From positions 372,001 to 436,000 of the forward strand of contig JALHJW010000001.1 of assembly GCA_022839785.1 (NCBI GenBank): 64,000 nt of DNA, in the 5' to 3' direction. The DNA is from Desulfovibrio sp. GTDB taxonomy: Bacteria; Desulfobacterota; Desulfovibrionia; Desulfovibrionales; Desulfovibrionaceae. Shown in pieces: positions 37,437 through 45,598 of the stretch (the first letter of the stretch is position 1; the number at the start of each line of letters is the position of its first letter). Position numbers and translations under genes: made by a program. The notes under the pieces were generated by a model that saw only the letters and a program-made list of their open reading frames with translations, was not told where the DNA came from and searched no databases.

Positions 37437-38649
37437 AGCGCAGGGCCTCCGCCGGATTGAGGGCCGCGGCCCGGCGCGCCGGGTAGAGCGTGGCCAGGAA
37501 GCAGAGCAGGAAGGAGGCCAGACCGATGACGGCCAGATCGAGCGTGTCGAGCCGCACGGGCAGGTAGTCCACGGGATAGACGTTCTTGGGCAGCTCGATG
37601 AACTGGTACCTGCGCAGGAGCAGGGCCACCGGAACGCCCAGACAGAAGCCCAGAACCGTGCCCACGGCCCCGATGATCGTGCCCTGGAGCATGAAGATGC
37701 GGCGGATGCGCCCCTCGCTCATGCCCATGGACATGAGCACCGCGATGTCGCGCGTCTTCTTCATGACGAGCATGACCAGGGTGGTGACAATGCTGAAGGA
37801 GCCCACGAGCACGATGAGCACCAGGATGATGAACATGGCCGCCTTCTCCAGCTTCATGGCCGCGAAGAGGTTGGCGTTCATCTCGATCCAGGTGCGCACC
37901 CAGACGGGGTAGGCCACGTCCTTGCGGATGGCCTCGCCGACCTCGCCCGCCGTCTCCAGGTCCGCGAGGCGGACTTCCAGGCCCGTGACCATGTCGCCCT
38001 CGATGCCGAGCAACTCCTGCGCGGCCTTCTGGGAGACGTAGGCGAAGGAGGAGTCGTATTCGTACATGCCGGTGCGGAAGATGCCGACCACGGTGAAGAA
38101 CTTGATCTTGGGCGTGAAGCCCGCGGCGGATTTTTCGCCCGTGGGCGAGAGCAGGCTCACCCGGCCGCCGGGATGCAGGGCCAGCCGCTCGGCCAGCTCA
38201 CGGCCCACGATGACGCCGGGCAGCGGCCCCTCGACGTCCAGGTCGGCCAGGGAGCCGGAGATCATGTCCTTCTCCAGGGTGAAGACCCTGGCCGCGCTGA
38301 CGGGCTCGATGCCGCGCAGGACCACGCCCTTCACCCCGCTCTGGGACGAGGCCATGACCTCGGAGTAGATGAAGGGCGTCACGCCGGACACGCCGGGCAG
38401 CGCTCCGATGCGCTGCGCCAGTTCCCGGTAGTCGCCCATGACGCCCTTGAAGCTGCCCACGATGACATGCGAGGTCACGCCCACGATCTTCTCGCGCAGG
38501 TCGTGCGAAAAGCCGTTCATGACTCCCATCACCACGATCAGGGAGGCCACGCCGAGGCACACGCCGCAGACCGCGAAGAGGCTGATCAGCGAGATGAAGG
38601 CCTGCCGCCTGAGCGCAAAGAGGTAGCGCAGAGCGACGAACAGTTCCAC
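37429..38649 (-). CDS. lolC: Lipoprotein-releasing transmembrane protein LolC/LolE
   Basis: 406 aa from GTG 38649, which has TTGAGG upstream and gives VELFVALRYLFALRRQAFIS, the usual family start; a longer frame reaches 38718 but adds a non-conserved leader. Architecture: one N-terminal transmembrane helix, a periplasmic MacB-core-like domain (about 45-255) and three C-terminal helices with an FtsX-type domain. Only one Lol membrane gene is present here, so a LolC/E homodimer (LolF-like arrangement) is likely. Coupled to lolD. Confidence 0.9.
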   Translation of the reverse strand: MELFVALRYLFALRRQAFISLISLFAVCGVCLGVASLIVVMGVMNGFSHDLREKIVGVTSHVIVGSFKGVMGDYRELAQRIGALPGVSGVTPFIYSEVMASSQSGVKGVVLRGIEPVSAARVFTLEKDMISGSLADLDVEGPLPGVIVGRELAERLALHPGGRVSLLSPTGEKSAAGFTPKIKFFTVVGIFRTGMYEYDSSFAYVSQKAAQELLGIEGDMVTGLEVRLADLETAGEVGEAIRKDVAYPVWVRTWIEMNANLFAAMKLEKAAMFIILVLIVLVGSFSIVTTLVMLVMKKTRDIAVLMSMGMSEGRIRRIFMLQGTIIGAVGTVLGFCLGVPVALLLRRYQFIELPKNVYPVDYLPVRLDTLDLAVIGLASFLLCFLATLYPARRAAALNPAEALRYE

Positions 38650-38858
38650 GCTGCCGGACCTCAAGCCGCCGCCCCGCAAAAAAGGCGAAAATCCCTGTTG
38701 ACCGGGATTTCCGCCCAAGTCCGCGCACGCAGCGGCGTCACTTCATTCATGCACTGCAAATCGATGATCCTTGGAACGTTCCGTTGCTGCGATGCGTTGT
38801 AGCACCGCGGCAACGAAAGAGCCAGAGCAAAGTACGTCTCCGGGCGGGAAAAATGCGT

Positions 38859-40442
38859 CTACGCCTCGGGCCTGAGCAGCGGGAAGAGGATGACCTCGCG
38901 TATGGAGGCGGAATCCGTCAGCAGCATGACCAACCTGTCGATGCCGATGCCCTGTCCGGCCGCCGGAGGCATGCCGTACTCCAGGGCGCGCACGTAGTCC
39001 TCGTCCATGTAATGCGCCTCGTCGTCCCCGGCCTCCTTCTCGGCCACCTGCTCCATGAACCGGCACCGCTGGTCCACGGGATCGTTGAGTTCGGAGAACG
39101 CATTGGACATCTCGCGGCCGCAGATGAACAACTCGAAGCGGTCCGTGATCTCGGGCGCGGCCTCGTTGCGCCTGGACAGCGGGGAGATGTCCGTGGGGTA
39201 GCCGTAGATGAAGGTCGGCTGGACCAGCTTGTTCTCCACGTGCATGTCGAAGAGCTTTGCCTGGACCTTGCCCAAACGGTCACCCTCGAAGACCTTCTCG
39301 CCCTTCTCCTTGACGTACTTCTTGACCTGCTCGAAGTCGTTGTAGAAATCCGGCGTCAGCCCTCCGATCTTCTCCAGCGACTCGTGGAAGGTGAGACGCC
39401 GCCATGTGCCCGGGGTCAGGTCGATCTCCTGGCCCTGGTAGGTGACGCGGGCGGAGCCGCAGACGCTCTGGGCGAGGCGGCCGTACATCTCCTCGGTGAG
39501 GTCCATGAGGTCGTGGAAGGTGGCGTAGGCCCAGTAGAATTCGCACATGGTGAATTCGGGATTGTGCTGGGTCGAGATGCCTTCGTTGCGGAACTGGCGG
39601 CCGATCTCGTAGACCTTCTCGAATCCGCCCACCAGCAGCCGTTTGAGGTACAGCTCGGGCGCGATGCGCATGTAGAGCTGCATGTCCAGGGTGTTGTGGT
39701 GGGTGGTGAAGGGCCGGGCAGTGGCCCCGCCGGGGATGGACTGCAGGATGGGCGTCTCCACTTCCATGAAGCCGCGCTCGTCCAGGAAGCGGCGCATCTC
39801 GGAGATGATCCGCGTGCGCTTGCGGAAAATCTCGGCCGCGCGCGGCGTGACGATGAGGTCCACGTAGCGCTGGCGGTAGCGTATCTCCACGTCCTTCAGG
39901 CCGTGGTATTTCTCGGGCAGGGGCCGCATGGACTTGGTCAGCAGGGCGACCTCGGCCGACTTGAGGGTCAGCTCGTCCGTCTTGGTGCGGAACAGGCCGC
40001 CGCGGACCCAGACGATGTCGCCCACGTCGAACTTCTTGAAGACGTTGTAGGCCGCCTCGCCCAGTTCGTCGCGCGCCGCGTAGGCCTGGATGCGGCCGGT
40101 GGAGTCCTGGATGTGAAAGAAGGCCGCCTTGCCGAAGGAGCGCAGGGAGACGATGCGCCCGGCCACGGCAAAGGTCCGGTCCTGGGCCTCCAACTCCTCG
40201 GCGGGCGTCGTCTCGAAGGCCGCGGCGATGTCCGCGACGTCGGCATCCTTTTTCCGGTCGTTGGGAAACAGCGGCACGCCCTCGTCGAGGAGCTGCACGC
40301 CCTTCTCCACCCGGTTCTTGATGACCTCGTTGAGTTCGTCCTTGCCGGCAAGCGCCTGCAGCATGGGCTGAAAGCGCTCGGCCGTGGGCGACTTGATCTT
40401 GAGCTTAATGGGTTTGGGCGACTTGCCCGGGCTGTCGTTCAA
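38859..40442 (-). CDS. lysS: Lysyl-tRNA synthetase (class II)
   Basis: About 527 aa from TTG 40442. The frame is open to 40490, but a promoter-like -10 overlaps that part, while TTG 40442 has GGAG at suitable distance; an ATG at 40364 giving the usual family length is the alternative. An OB-fold anticodon domain (VAGRIVSLRSFGKAAFFHIQD) precedes class II motifs: motif 2 YEIGRQFRNEG...HNPEFTMCEFY and motif 3 GQGIGIDRLVML. Desulfovibrio-type order places it before the lol/bam/lpx genes; a 209-nt gap separates it from lolC, so that block may have its own promoter. Confidence 0.95.
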   Translation of the reverse strand: MNDSPGKSPKPIKLKIKSPTAERFQPMLQALAGKDELNEVIKNRVEKGVQLLDEGVPLFPNDRKKDADVADIAAAFETTPAEELEAQDRTFAVAGRIVSLRSFGKAAFFHIQDSTGRIQAYAARDELGEAAYNVFKKFDVGDIVWVRGGLFRTKTDELTLKSAEVALLTKSMRPLPEKYHGLKDVEIRYRQRYVDLIVTPRAAEIFRKRTRIISEMRRFLDERGFMEVETPILQSIPGGATARPFTTHHNTLDMQLYMRIAPELYLKRLLVGGFEKVYEIGRQFRNEGISTQHNPEFTMCEFYWAYATFHDLMDLTEEMYGRLAQSVCGSARVTYQGQEIDLTPGTWRRLTFHESLEKIGGLTPDFYNDFEQVKKYVKEKGEKVFEGDRLGKVQAKLFDMHVENKLVQPTFIYGYPTDISPLSRRNEAAPEITDRFELFICGREMSNAFSELNDPVDQRCRFMEQVAEKEAGDDEAHYMDEDYVRALEYGMPPAAGQGIGIDRLVMLLTDSASIREVILFPLLRPEA

Positions 40443-40477
40443 GCTGGGAACTCCATGGTGTGTCGGTGAACCCGCAA

Positions 40478-40506
40478 TCGGTATGCGCATTTGACCGTGG
40501 CGTCAA
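40478..40506 (-). promoter_or_regulatory. Promoter of lysS
   Basis: Minus strand TTGACG (40506-40501) and TACCGA (40483-40478) with 17-nt spacing. The transcript would begin near 40471, which rules out a start codon at 40490 and supports TTG 40442. Confidence 0.5.
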
Positions 40507-40554
40507 GATTGGCGCTCGCGGCGCGCCCTGCGGAGAAAAAAGTCTCCCGCACTC

Positions 40555-40584
40555 TTGACTCCCGCCTGCCATTTTGCTTAAAGA
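40555..40584 (+). promoter_or_regulatory. Promoter of tRNA-Asn
   Basis: TTGACT (40555-40560) and TAAAGA (40579-40584) with an 18-nt spacer, about 24 nt before the tRNA. Divergent from the lysS promoter. Confidence 0.6.
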
Positions 40585-40607
40585 GCCTCCTCCGCATGGA
40601 GCACTGT

Positions 40608-40683
40608 TCCCCGGTAGCTCAATCGGCAGAGCGGATGACTGTTAATCATTAGGTTGGGTGTTCGAGTCACCCCCGGGGAGCCA
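40608..40683 (+). tRNA. tRNA-Asn (anticodon GTT)
   Basis: 76-nt cloverleaf with encoded CCA: acceptor TCCCCGG/CCGGGGA, D arm GCTC/GAGC, anticodon loop CTGTTAA giving GTT, T loop TTCGAGT. It reads AAC/AAU codons. Confidence 0.96.
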
Positions 40684-40694
40684 TGAACGTCAAC

Positions 40695-40724
40695 GGCCGC
40701 CCGAACCTTCCGGTTCGGGCGGCC
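40695..40724 (+). terminator. Intrinsic terminator after tRNA-Asn
   Basis: A perfect 13-bp stem (40695-40707 with 40712-40724) and TTCC loop, starting 11 nt after the tRNA. The downstream tract GATTCCGTTTCTG is only moderately T-rich. It may also stop transcripts of the convergent TPR gene. Confidence 0.65.
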
Positions 40725-40754
40725 GATTCCGTTTCTGACCGGACGCGTCCGCGG

Positions 40755-41510
40755 CTAGGCCGGAGCGCCCTGGGGCGCGGAGCCCACGCCGCAAAAGCGC
40801 AGGAACTTCATGGCCTCCTTGAAGCCGGGATTGATCTGCAGGGCCTTGCGCAGGTGCTCGACGCAGGAGTCCTTGTCGCCCTTGTCGAAATGGACCCGGG
40901 CGATGTTGAAGTAGACGTGCTCGTCGCGGTCGTTGAACTCCAGGGAGCGGCTGTAGAAACGCAGGGATTCGTCGTAATGACCGTTCTTACGCAGGCAGAT
41001 GCCGAACTGGTTGAAGCGGCCGCGTTGCTCCTCCTTGAAGGCCTCGTCAAGGCCCAGCAAGGTGTCGATGACCTTCTTCAGCTTGATGAAGTCCTTCTTC
41101 TCGGAATAGACCTCGCCCAGGCCGAAGTTGGCCTGCACGTTGAGTTCGTCGATCATCAGCGCCTTGAGGAACTGTTTTTCGGCGTCGTCCAGCCTGCCGT
41201 CGGCGAAGAAGCTCTCCCCCTCGGCGATCTTGCGCGCCAGGGTCTTGAGGGCGGGCACCGTGTTCGTGCGGTAGTAGGCCGGTTCGGGAACGTACTGCTT
41301 GAGGAATTCCAACTCCTCAATCTCCCGTCGCAATCCGGACGGGACATGGTGGACGTTGAGCGGCTGGACCTCGTAGCGGTCCGCCGCCATTTTGCGCACG
41401 TACCAGTAGGTCGTTTGATTCTGCCGGGAAGCCGTGCCGCCCATGCCGATGTCGGTCTCCCGCTGCAGCGAATAGACCCCTAGGATTACCGGATAGCTCT
41501 CGTCTGCCAT
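40755..41510 (-). CDS. TPR-repeat protein, function unknown
   Basis: 251 aa, cytoplasmic (no signal peptide). The N-terminal 70 residues (YPVILGVYSLQRETDIGMGG, TYWYVRKM) form an unidentified domain. From about 90 onward tetratricopeptide units are visible: AEGESFFADGRLDDAEKQFLKAL, VQANFGLGEVYSEKKD, FNQFGICLRKNGHYDESLRFYSRSLEF and VYFNIARVHFDKGDKDSCVEHLRKALQINP. TPRs serve protein contacts; no partner is suggested by neighbours, which are a tRNA and a gap of 242 nt. It appears to be a conserved hypothetical of this bacterial group. Confidence 0.75.
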   Translation of the reverse strand: MADESYPVILGVYSLQRETDIGMGGTASRQNQTTYWYVRKMAADRYEVQPLNVHHVPSGLRREIEELEFLKQYVPEPAYYRTNTVPALKTLARKIAEGESFFADGRLDDAEKQFLKALMIDELNVQANFGLGEVYSEKKDFIKLKKVIDTLLGLDEAFKEEQRGRFNQFGICLRKNGHYDESLRFYSRSLEFNDRDEHVYFNIARVHFDKGDKDSCVEHLRKALQINPGFKEAMKFLRFCGVGSAPQGAPA

Positions 41511-41752
41511 GAACCGTCGCCCCCATCGCGCGCACGACTCTGACCGCGCCGGCGTCCCCCCCGGCGTACCGCGTGCGCGTCGTCTGCATGAATCCCCCCA
41601 ATCGGCCCGCCCGGAGACGAGCCGATTCTGCCGTATAGCCCAGGAACTCCTCTATCACAATCCCTCATCCCGGGCTATGCGGGTTTTCCCGTAGGAGACC
41701 GGCGGACGCACACCCCACGGGCGGCGTTATGCCTCGTCGCCCCCGGCGCGTC

Positions 41753-42166
41753 TCATCGCGCCCCCTCCCCGCCATCGGCCCCGGCCGCCTGCGCCGCCCT
41801 CTCCCGGAAGACCTCGTCCGCCGCGAACAGGGCGTTCAGGGCCGCCGGAAATCCCGCATACACGGACATCATGATGATGATCTCCACGATCTCCTCCTGC
41901 GTCAGCCCCACGTTGAGCCCCGCAGCCACATGCACCTTGAGCTGCGGCGCGGCGAAGCCCAGGGCCGCCAGAGCCCCGACCACGGCGATCTCGCGTTCGC
42001 GCAGCGACAATCCGGGCCGGGCATACACGTCGCCAAAGGGAAACTCGGCCAGCAGCCTCGCGAAATCAGGCGAGATGGCCCGCACCCTGTCCAGCACCTC
42101 CTCTCCGGCCCGTCCGTCGATGCGACCGAGCATCTTGAGTCCGCGTTCGTACCTCTTTTGATCCAT
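41753..42166 (-). CDS. Carboxymuconolactone decarboxylase family protein
   Basis: 137 aa from ATG 42166, with AAGGAGG 5 nt upstream; an earlier frame start lies in the control region. The AhpD-like helical fold is seen in LSLREREIAVVGALAALGFAAPQLKVHVAAGLNVGLTQEEIVEIIIMMSVYAGFPAALNAL. It matches the gamma-carboxymuconolactone decarboxylase (PcaC) subgroup in length and in the His-containing KVHVAAGL motif, but lacks a CxxC, so an AhpD-type peroxidase role is unlikely. It is divergent from a LysR-type regulator gene whose start is 68 nt away, suggesting control by that regulator. Confidence 0.85.
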   Translation of the reverse strand: MDQKRYERGLKMLGRIDGRAGEEVLDRVRAISPDFARLLAEFPFGDVYARPGLSLREREIAVVGALAALGFAAPQLKVHVAAGLNVGLTQEEIVEIIIMMSVYAGFPAALNALFAADEVFRERAAQAAGADGGEGAR

Positions 42167-42218
42167 GGACGCCTCCTTGGTTTCCTCACAGTGTACGTCC
42201 GGCCTTGCAATCAATCAA

Positions 42219-42246
42219 ATTCATCTTTAGCAACATGATCATGAAT
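42219..42246. promoter_or_regulatory. Dyad in the CMD/LysR divergent region
   Basis: ATTCAT (42219-42224) and ATGAAT (42241-42246) flank a region that includes the palindrome CATGATCATG (42234-42243). The dyad spans the likely start codons of the LysR gene. LysR proteins bind dyads between divergent genes, so this is a candidate autoregulatory site, though its overlap with the start codon suits repression more than activation. Confidence 0.35.
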
Positions 42247-43191
42247 GAAACGAATTTATCAGGTGTGGATCTGAACCTACTCACGGTCTTCGACGCCGTG
42301 GCGCGCGAGGGCAACGCCACCCGGGCCGCGGTTCGGCTGAACCTGACCCAGCCCGCGGTGAGCCATGCCCTCTCCAGGCTGCGAACGCTGTTCGGCGACC
42401 AGCTGTTCGTGCGCACGCCCGCCGGGCTCGCCCCCACCCCCCTGGCCGAATCCCTGGCGCCGCGCGTACGCGAGGCCCTGGACCGGGTGGAGGCGCTGCT
42501 CAGGCCGCCCGAACCCTTCGATCCCCGAGACTGTGCGCGCACGTTCGTCATCGGGATGTCGGACTACGCCGCCCTGGCCGTGCTGCCCGGCCTCCTGGCC
42601 AGGGTCAGGGCCGCGGCCCCGGGGGTCCGGCTGCTGGTGCGCCACGCCAACCGGGAACTCGGCCCGGCCATGCTGGACAGGGGAGAGATCGAGGTGGCGG
42701 TGGGCAACTTCCATGAACTGCCGTCGCGCTTTTCCCGTGAGCTGTTGTTCATGGAGGAATTTTCGTGCGCCTGGAAGGCGGGCATGCCTGGCACGGAGGG
42801 GGGACTGGACCTCGCCGCCTATCTGGCGCTGGACCATCTGCACGTCTCGTTGCGCGGTTCCTCCTCCGGCTGGGCGGACGAGGCGCTCGCCGAGATCGGC
42901 CGCGAGCGGCGGGTCACGGTCACCGTGGGCCATTTCCTCGTGGCCCCGCCGCTCCTGGCCGCGGGCGGCCTGGTGGCCACGGAACCGCGCTGCGTCATCG
43001 AGGTCTTCGCCGGGTCTTTCGGTCTGGCCCACCGGCCGCCGCCCTTCCCCATCCGCTCCTTTGCCGTGGAGGCCCTCTGGCCGCGCCGCCTGGACGGCGA
43101 TGCCGGACTGACCTGGCTCAGGCGGCAGATGACGGCCCAGTGCGCCCGCATTGACCCAAGTCAAGGAAAAGCGCGCCACGCACAGGCATGA
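42235..43191 (+). CDS. LysR-family transcriptional regulator
   Basis: 318 aa from ATG 42235 (a second ATG is 6 nt later; neither has a strong ribosome site). The winged HTH is typical: LNLLTVFDAVAREGNATRAAVRLNLTQPAVSHALSRLRTLFGDQLFVRT. The effector domain starts near 95 (FVIGMSDYAALAVLP) and matches the NahR/LinR-like PBP2 subgroup by pattern. The divergent carboxymuconolactone-decarboxylase-family gene is the likely target. Its 3' end contains an HcpR-like palindrome (43151-43164) that serves the next gene. Confidence 0.87.
   Translation: MIMNETNLSGVDLNLLTVFDAVAREGNATRAAVRLNLTQPAVSHALSRLRTLFGDQLFVRTPAGLAPTPLAESLAPRVREALDRVEALLRPPEPFDPRDCARTFVIGMSDYAALAVLPGLLARVRAAAPGVRLLVRHANRELGPAMLDRGEIEVAVGNFHELPSRFSRELLFMEEFSCAWKAGMPGTEGGLDLAAYLALDHLHVSLRGSSSGWADEALAEIGRERRVTVTVGHFLVAPPLLAAGGLVATEPRCVIEVFAGSFGLAHRPPPFPIRSFAVEALWPRRLDGDAGLTWLRRQMTAQCARIDPSQGKARHAQA
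43151..43164. promoter_or_regulatory. HcpR-type binding site upstream of the polyferredoxin gene
   Basis: Perfect dyad TTGAC-CCAA-GTCAA inside the last codons of the LysR gene, 54 nt before ATG 43218. It matches the TTGAC-N4-GTCAA palindrome bound by HcpR regulators in sulfate reducers and recurs at three more places in the window. Confidence 0.7.
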
Positions 43192-43217
43192 GGAGGGAAA
43201 ACGCCCAGGGAGTCCGC

Positions 43218-44525
43218 ATGATCCGCATCCTGCCCGCGCTCCTTTCGCTGCTCCTGCTCGCCGCCAGCGCCCTGCGCCGCGGAGAGTGGGGACTCACGGC
43301 CGCCCTCGCCGCCCTCTGCCTGCTGACTTTCACGCGCCGCGACTGGCTCAGGCCCGTGCTCATGGCCGCCCTGGCCTGGGGCGTCCTCGTCTGGTTCGAC
43401 ACCACCCGCACCCTGGTGCACTTCCGTCTCATGGCCGGACTGCCCTGGCTGCGGCTGGCTCTGATCATGGGCGGCGTCACGGCGCTCAATCTCGCGGCCC
43501 TAGGTCTTCTCAACACGGACAAGGCCCGCGCCTGGTTCCGGAACGTCTCGGCCTGGGCCGCTCCCCGCGCCGCGGCCTTCGTCCTCACGGCCGCGCTGCT
43601 GGCCGTGACCCGGGCCAAGACACCCTTCCCCGTGCTCCTGGCCGACCGTTTCCTGCCCGGCTCGGGCTGGCTCCTGATCCTCGGCCTCGCCCTCTACGCC
43701 GTCTGGGCCGTGGGCGCGCTGCACGAACCGGCCGACACGCACAGGCTGCGACCGCGCCTCTGGGCCGCCTTCTCCGCCGTCTTCTTCGCCCAGCTCGCCC
43801 TCGGCCTGCTCGGCATCCACGAGATGCTCATGACAGGCAACCTGCACCTGCCCGTGCCCGCGCTGATCATCGGCGGACCGCTTTACCGGGGCGGCGGCCT
43901 GTTCATGCCCATCCTCTTCGCGGCCTCGGTGCTGCTCGTCGGCCCGGCCTGGTGCTCCTGGCTGTGCTACATCGGGGCCTGGGACGACCAGGCCTCGCGC
44001 CTGCTGCACCGGATGCCCAAAGCCGCTCCCGGCCGCATGCTCTGGCTGGGGCGCGGCGGGGCCCTGATCCTGACCGTGGCCGCAGCCCTGTCCCTGCGCG
44101 CAGCCGGGGTCCAGCCCCTGGCCGCCGTGCTCGCGGCCGAGGTCTTCGGTCTGGCCGGAGTGGGCGTCATGATCGTCCTCTCCCGCCGCCTGGGCTACAT
44201 GGTCCACTGCACCAGCTTCTGCCCCATGGGCCTCGTGGGCAACCTGCTCGGCCGTCTCTCGCCCTGGCGGCTTGGTATCGCCTCCGGCTGCACGCGGTGC
44301 GGGGCCTGCTCGCGCGTCTGCCGCTACGGCGCGCTCGCTCCGGCCGATCTGGCCGCAGGCAGGCCGGGCCTCTCCTGCACCCTGTGCGGGGACTGCCTGC
44401 CTGCGTGCAAGGAAGCGCACCTCGGCTACCGCCTGCCCGGCCTTTCCCCGGATGCGGCCCGGGCCGCCTTCCTGACCCTGGTCACGGCCCTGCACGCCGT
44501 CTTTTTGGGCGTCGCCCGGATTTAG
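43218..44525 (+). CDS. Integral membrane 4Fe-4S protein (NapH/NosR-like polyferredoxin)
   Basis: 435 aa from ATG 43218, with GGGAG 6 nt upstream; an ATG at 43188 overlaps the LysR stop but is less well placed. Eight or more hydrophobic segments cover most of the first 320 residues, with cytoplasm-facing Cys motifs WCSWLCYIGAW near 240 and CTSFCPMG near 335, as in NapH/NosR-type proteins. The C-terminal part has two 4Fe-4S motifs: CTRCGACSRVCRYG and CTLCGDCLPACKEA. Such proteins move electrons from quinol or ferredoxin to a reductase. An HcpR-type site lies upstream, and a second HcpR site plus sulfite-reductase operon lies downstream, suggesting it supplies electrons under NO/nitrite stress (inference). 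Confidence 0.82.
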   Translation: MIRILPALLSLLLLAASALRRGEWGLTAALAALCLLTFTRRDWLRPVLMAALAWGVLVWFDTTRTLVHFRLMAGLPWLRLALIMGGVTALNLAALGLLNTDKARAWFRNVSAWAAPRAAAFVLTAALLAVTRAKTPFPVLLADRFLPGSGWLLILGLALYAVWAVGALHEPADTHRLRPRLWAAFSAVFFAQLALGLLGIHEMLMTGNLHLPVPALIIGGPLYRGGGLFMPILFAASVLLVGPAWCSWLCYIGAWDDQASRLLHRMPKAAPGRMLWLGRGGALILTVAAALSLRAAGVQPLAAVLAAEVFGLAGVGVMIVLSRRLGYMVHCTSFCPMGLVGNLLGRLSPWRLGIASGCTRCGACSRVCRYGALAPADLAAGRPGLSCTLCGDCLPACKEAHLGYRLPGLSPDAARAAFLTLVTALHAVFLGVARI

Positions 44526-44545
44526 CGCGGATTTTTCCGCCCGGC

Positions 44546-44559
44546 TTGACTTGGGTCAA
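44546..44559. promoter_or_regulatory. HcpR-type binding site upstream of the cupin/sulfite reductase operon
   Basis: Perfect dyad TTGAC-TTGG-GTCAA, 64 nt before ATG 44624. A possible -10 (TATTGT, 44582-44587) lies 22 nt after it, putting the dyad about where a class II CRP/FNR activator would bind, centred near -41. Confidence 0.72.
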
Positions 44560-44623
44560 TGGCCCCTGCGCCATCCCGTCCTATTGTGATGGCGAACAGG
44601 AACGACAACCCGGGAGGCATCCC

Positions 44624-44941
44624 ATGAAGACCACGAACATCCTCGAAAAGGGCCCCTTCTCGCAAAAGGCCTTCGGCAAGCTGCTGGTGCACGACTCGCC
44701 GTACTTCCGCATCCTGAACTTCAACTTCGAACCTGACCAGGAACTGCCCGTGCACAACCACGACGTGGAGGGCCAGCTCTCCATCCTGGTGCTGGAGGGC
44801 GAGGGCGAATTCCTGGGCGGCGACGGCGCGACCCTGCCCGCCAGGACCGGCGACATGCTCATCGCCGACATCGCCGAGCCGCACGGCATCCGCGCCGCGA
44901 CCCGCATGCGCGTGGTCGTGACCATCGCGCCCACGCTGTAG
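44624..44941 (+). CDS. Small cupin-domain protein
   Basis: 105 aa, preceded by GGGAGG. A single cupin barrel with motif 1 LPVHNHDVEGQLSILVLEGEGEF and motif 2 PARTGDMLIADIAEPHGI; the metal-site histidines H.H in motif 1 and H in motif 2 are kept. Small cupins of this kind bind a metal and either sense or convert small molecules; the exact role is unknown. It is the first gene of an operon with an HcpR-type site, so a part in nitrosative stress is likely (inference). HPP-family sequence follows after 3 nt. Confidence 0.82.
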   Translation: MKTTNILEKGPFSQKAFGKLLVHDSPYFRILNFNFEPDQELPVHNHDVEGQLSILVLEGEGEFLGGDGATLPARTGDMLIADIAEPHGIRAATRMRVVVTIAPTL

Positions 44942-44944
44942 GCC

Positions 44945-45579
44945 ATGACCGCACAAAGCCGGGAAACAGGGCTGCCGCATGGCGGCCGGCTTCCTGACCG
45001 CGCCCCGGGTCTCCCGCCCGTGGGCGCGGCCATGGAGCAGCCCACGCCCCTCCTGCGCAAGATGCACGGGGCAGGATCGAGCCCGCCGCGCGTTCCGGCG
45101 TCCGAGGTCCTCTGGTCCTTCCTCGGGGCGCTGGCGGGCATCGCGGCCGTGGGCCTGCTGCACGAGCGCCTCTTCGCGCCCCGCGACCTCACGCTGCTCA
45201 TCGGCTCCTTCGGGGCCTCGGCCGTGCTGCTTTACGGCGCGCCCCAAAGCCCCCTGGCCCAGCCGCGCAACCTGCTGGGCGGGCACACGCTCTCCGCCCT
45301 GGTTGGCGTGGCCGTCCGCCTGACCCTGCCCGAGCCGGGCTGGCTCTGCGCCGCCCTGGCAGTGGCGCGGCCATCGCCCTCATGCACCTTTCCGGCACGC
45401 TGCATCCGCCCGGCGGGGCCACGGCCCTCATCGCGGTCATGGGCGGACCGTCCATCGCGGAACTCGGATTTCTCTACGCCCTCGTCCCGGCGGCCACGGG
45501 CGCGCTGGTCATGCTCGCGGCGGCGCTTCTGTGCAACAATCTGGCCCCGGCGCGGCGCTATCCGGAATACTGGTGGTGA
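44945..45579 (+). pseudogene. HPP-family membrane protein gene with apparent single-base frameshift
   Basis: The frame from 44945 encodes an HPP-family start (SEVLWSFLGALAGIAAVGLLH, LIGSFGASAVLLYGAPQSPLAQPRNLLGGHTLSALVGV) up to about GWLCAALAV near 45363. The conserved continuation AIALMHLSGTLHPPGGATALIAVMGG is in another frame, ending at 45579. One missing base near 45360-45375 (in a gtggcgcgg stretch) explains the shift. HPP proteins are four-helix membrane proteins implicated in nitrite transport in plants and cyanobacteria. A nitrite-related role would fit the neighbours. It could be a real inactivation or a sequencing error in GC-rich DNA; the start codon is uncertain. Confidence 0.72.
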
Positions 45580-45598
45580 CGCCCAAAGGAGACGGACC

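Noticed and set aside
40484..40506. TTGAC...GTCAA pair near lysS as a fifth HcpR site
   Set aside because: The half-sites are 6 nt apart instead of 4, and the first half is explained as the lysS -35 element.
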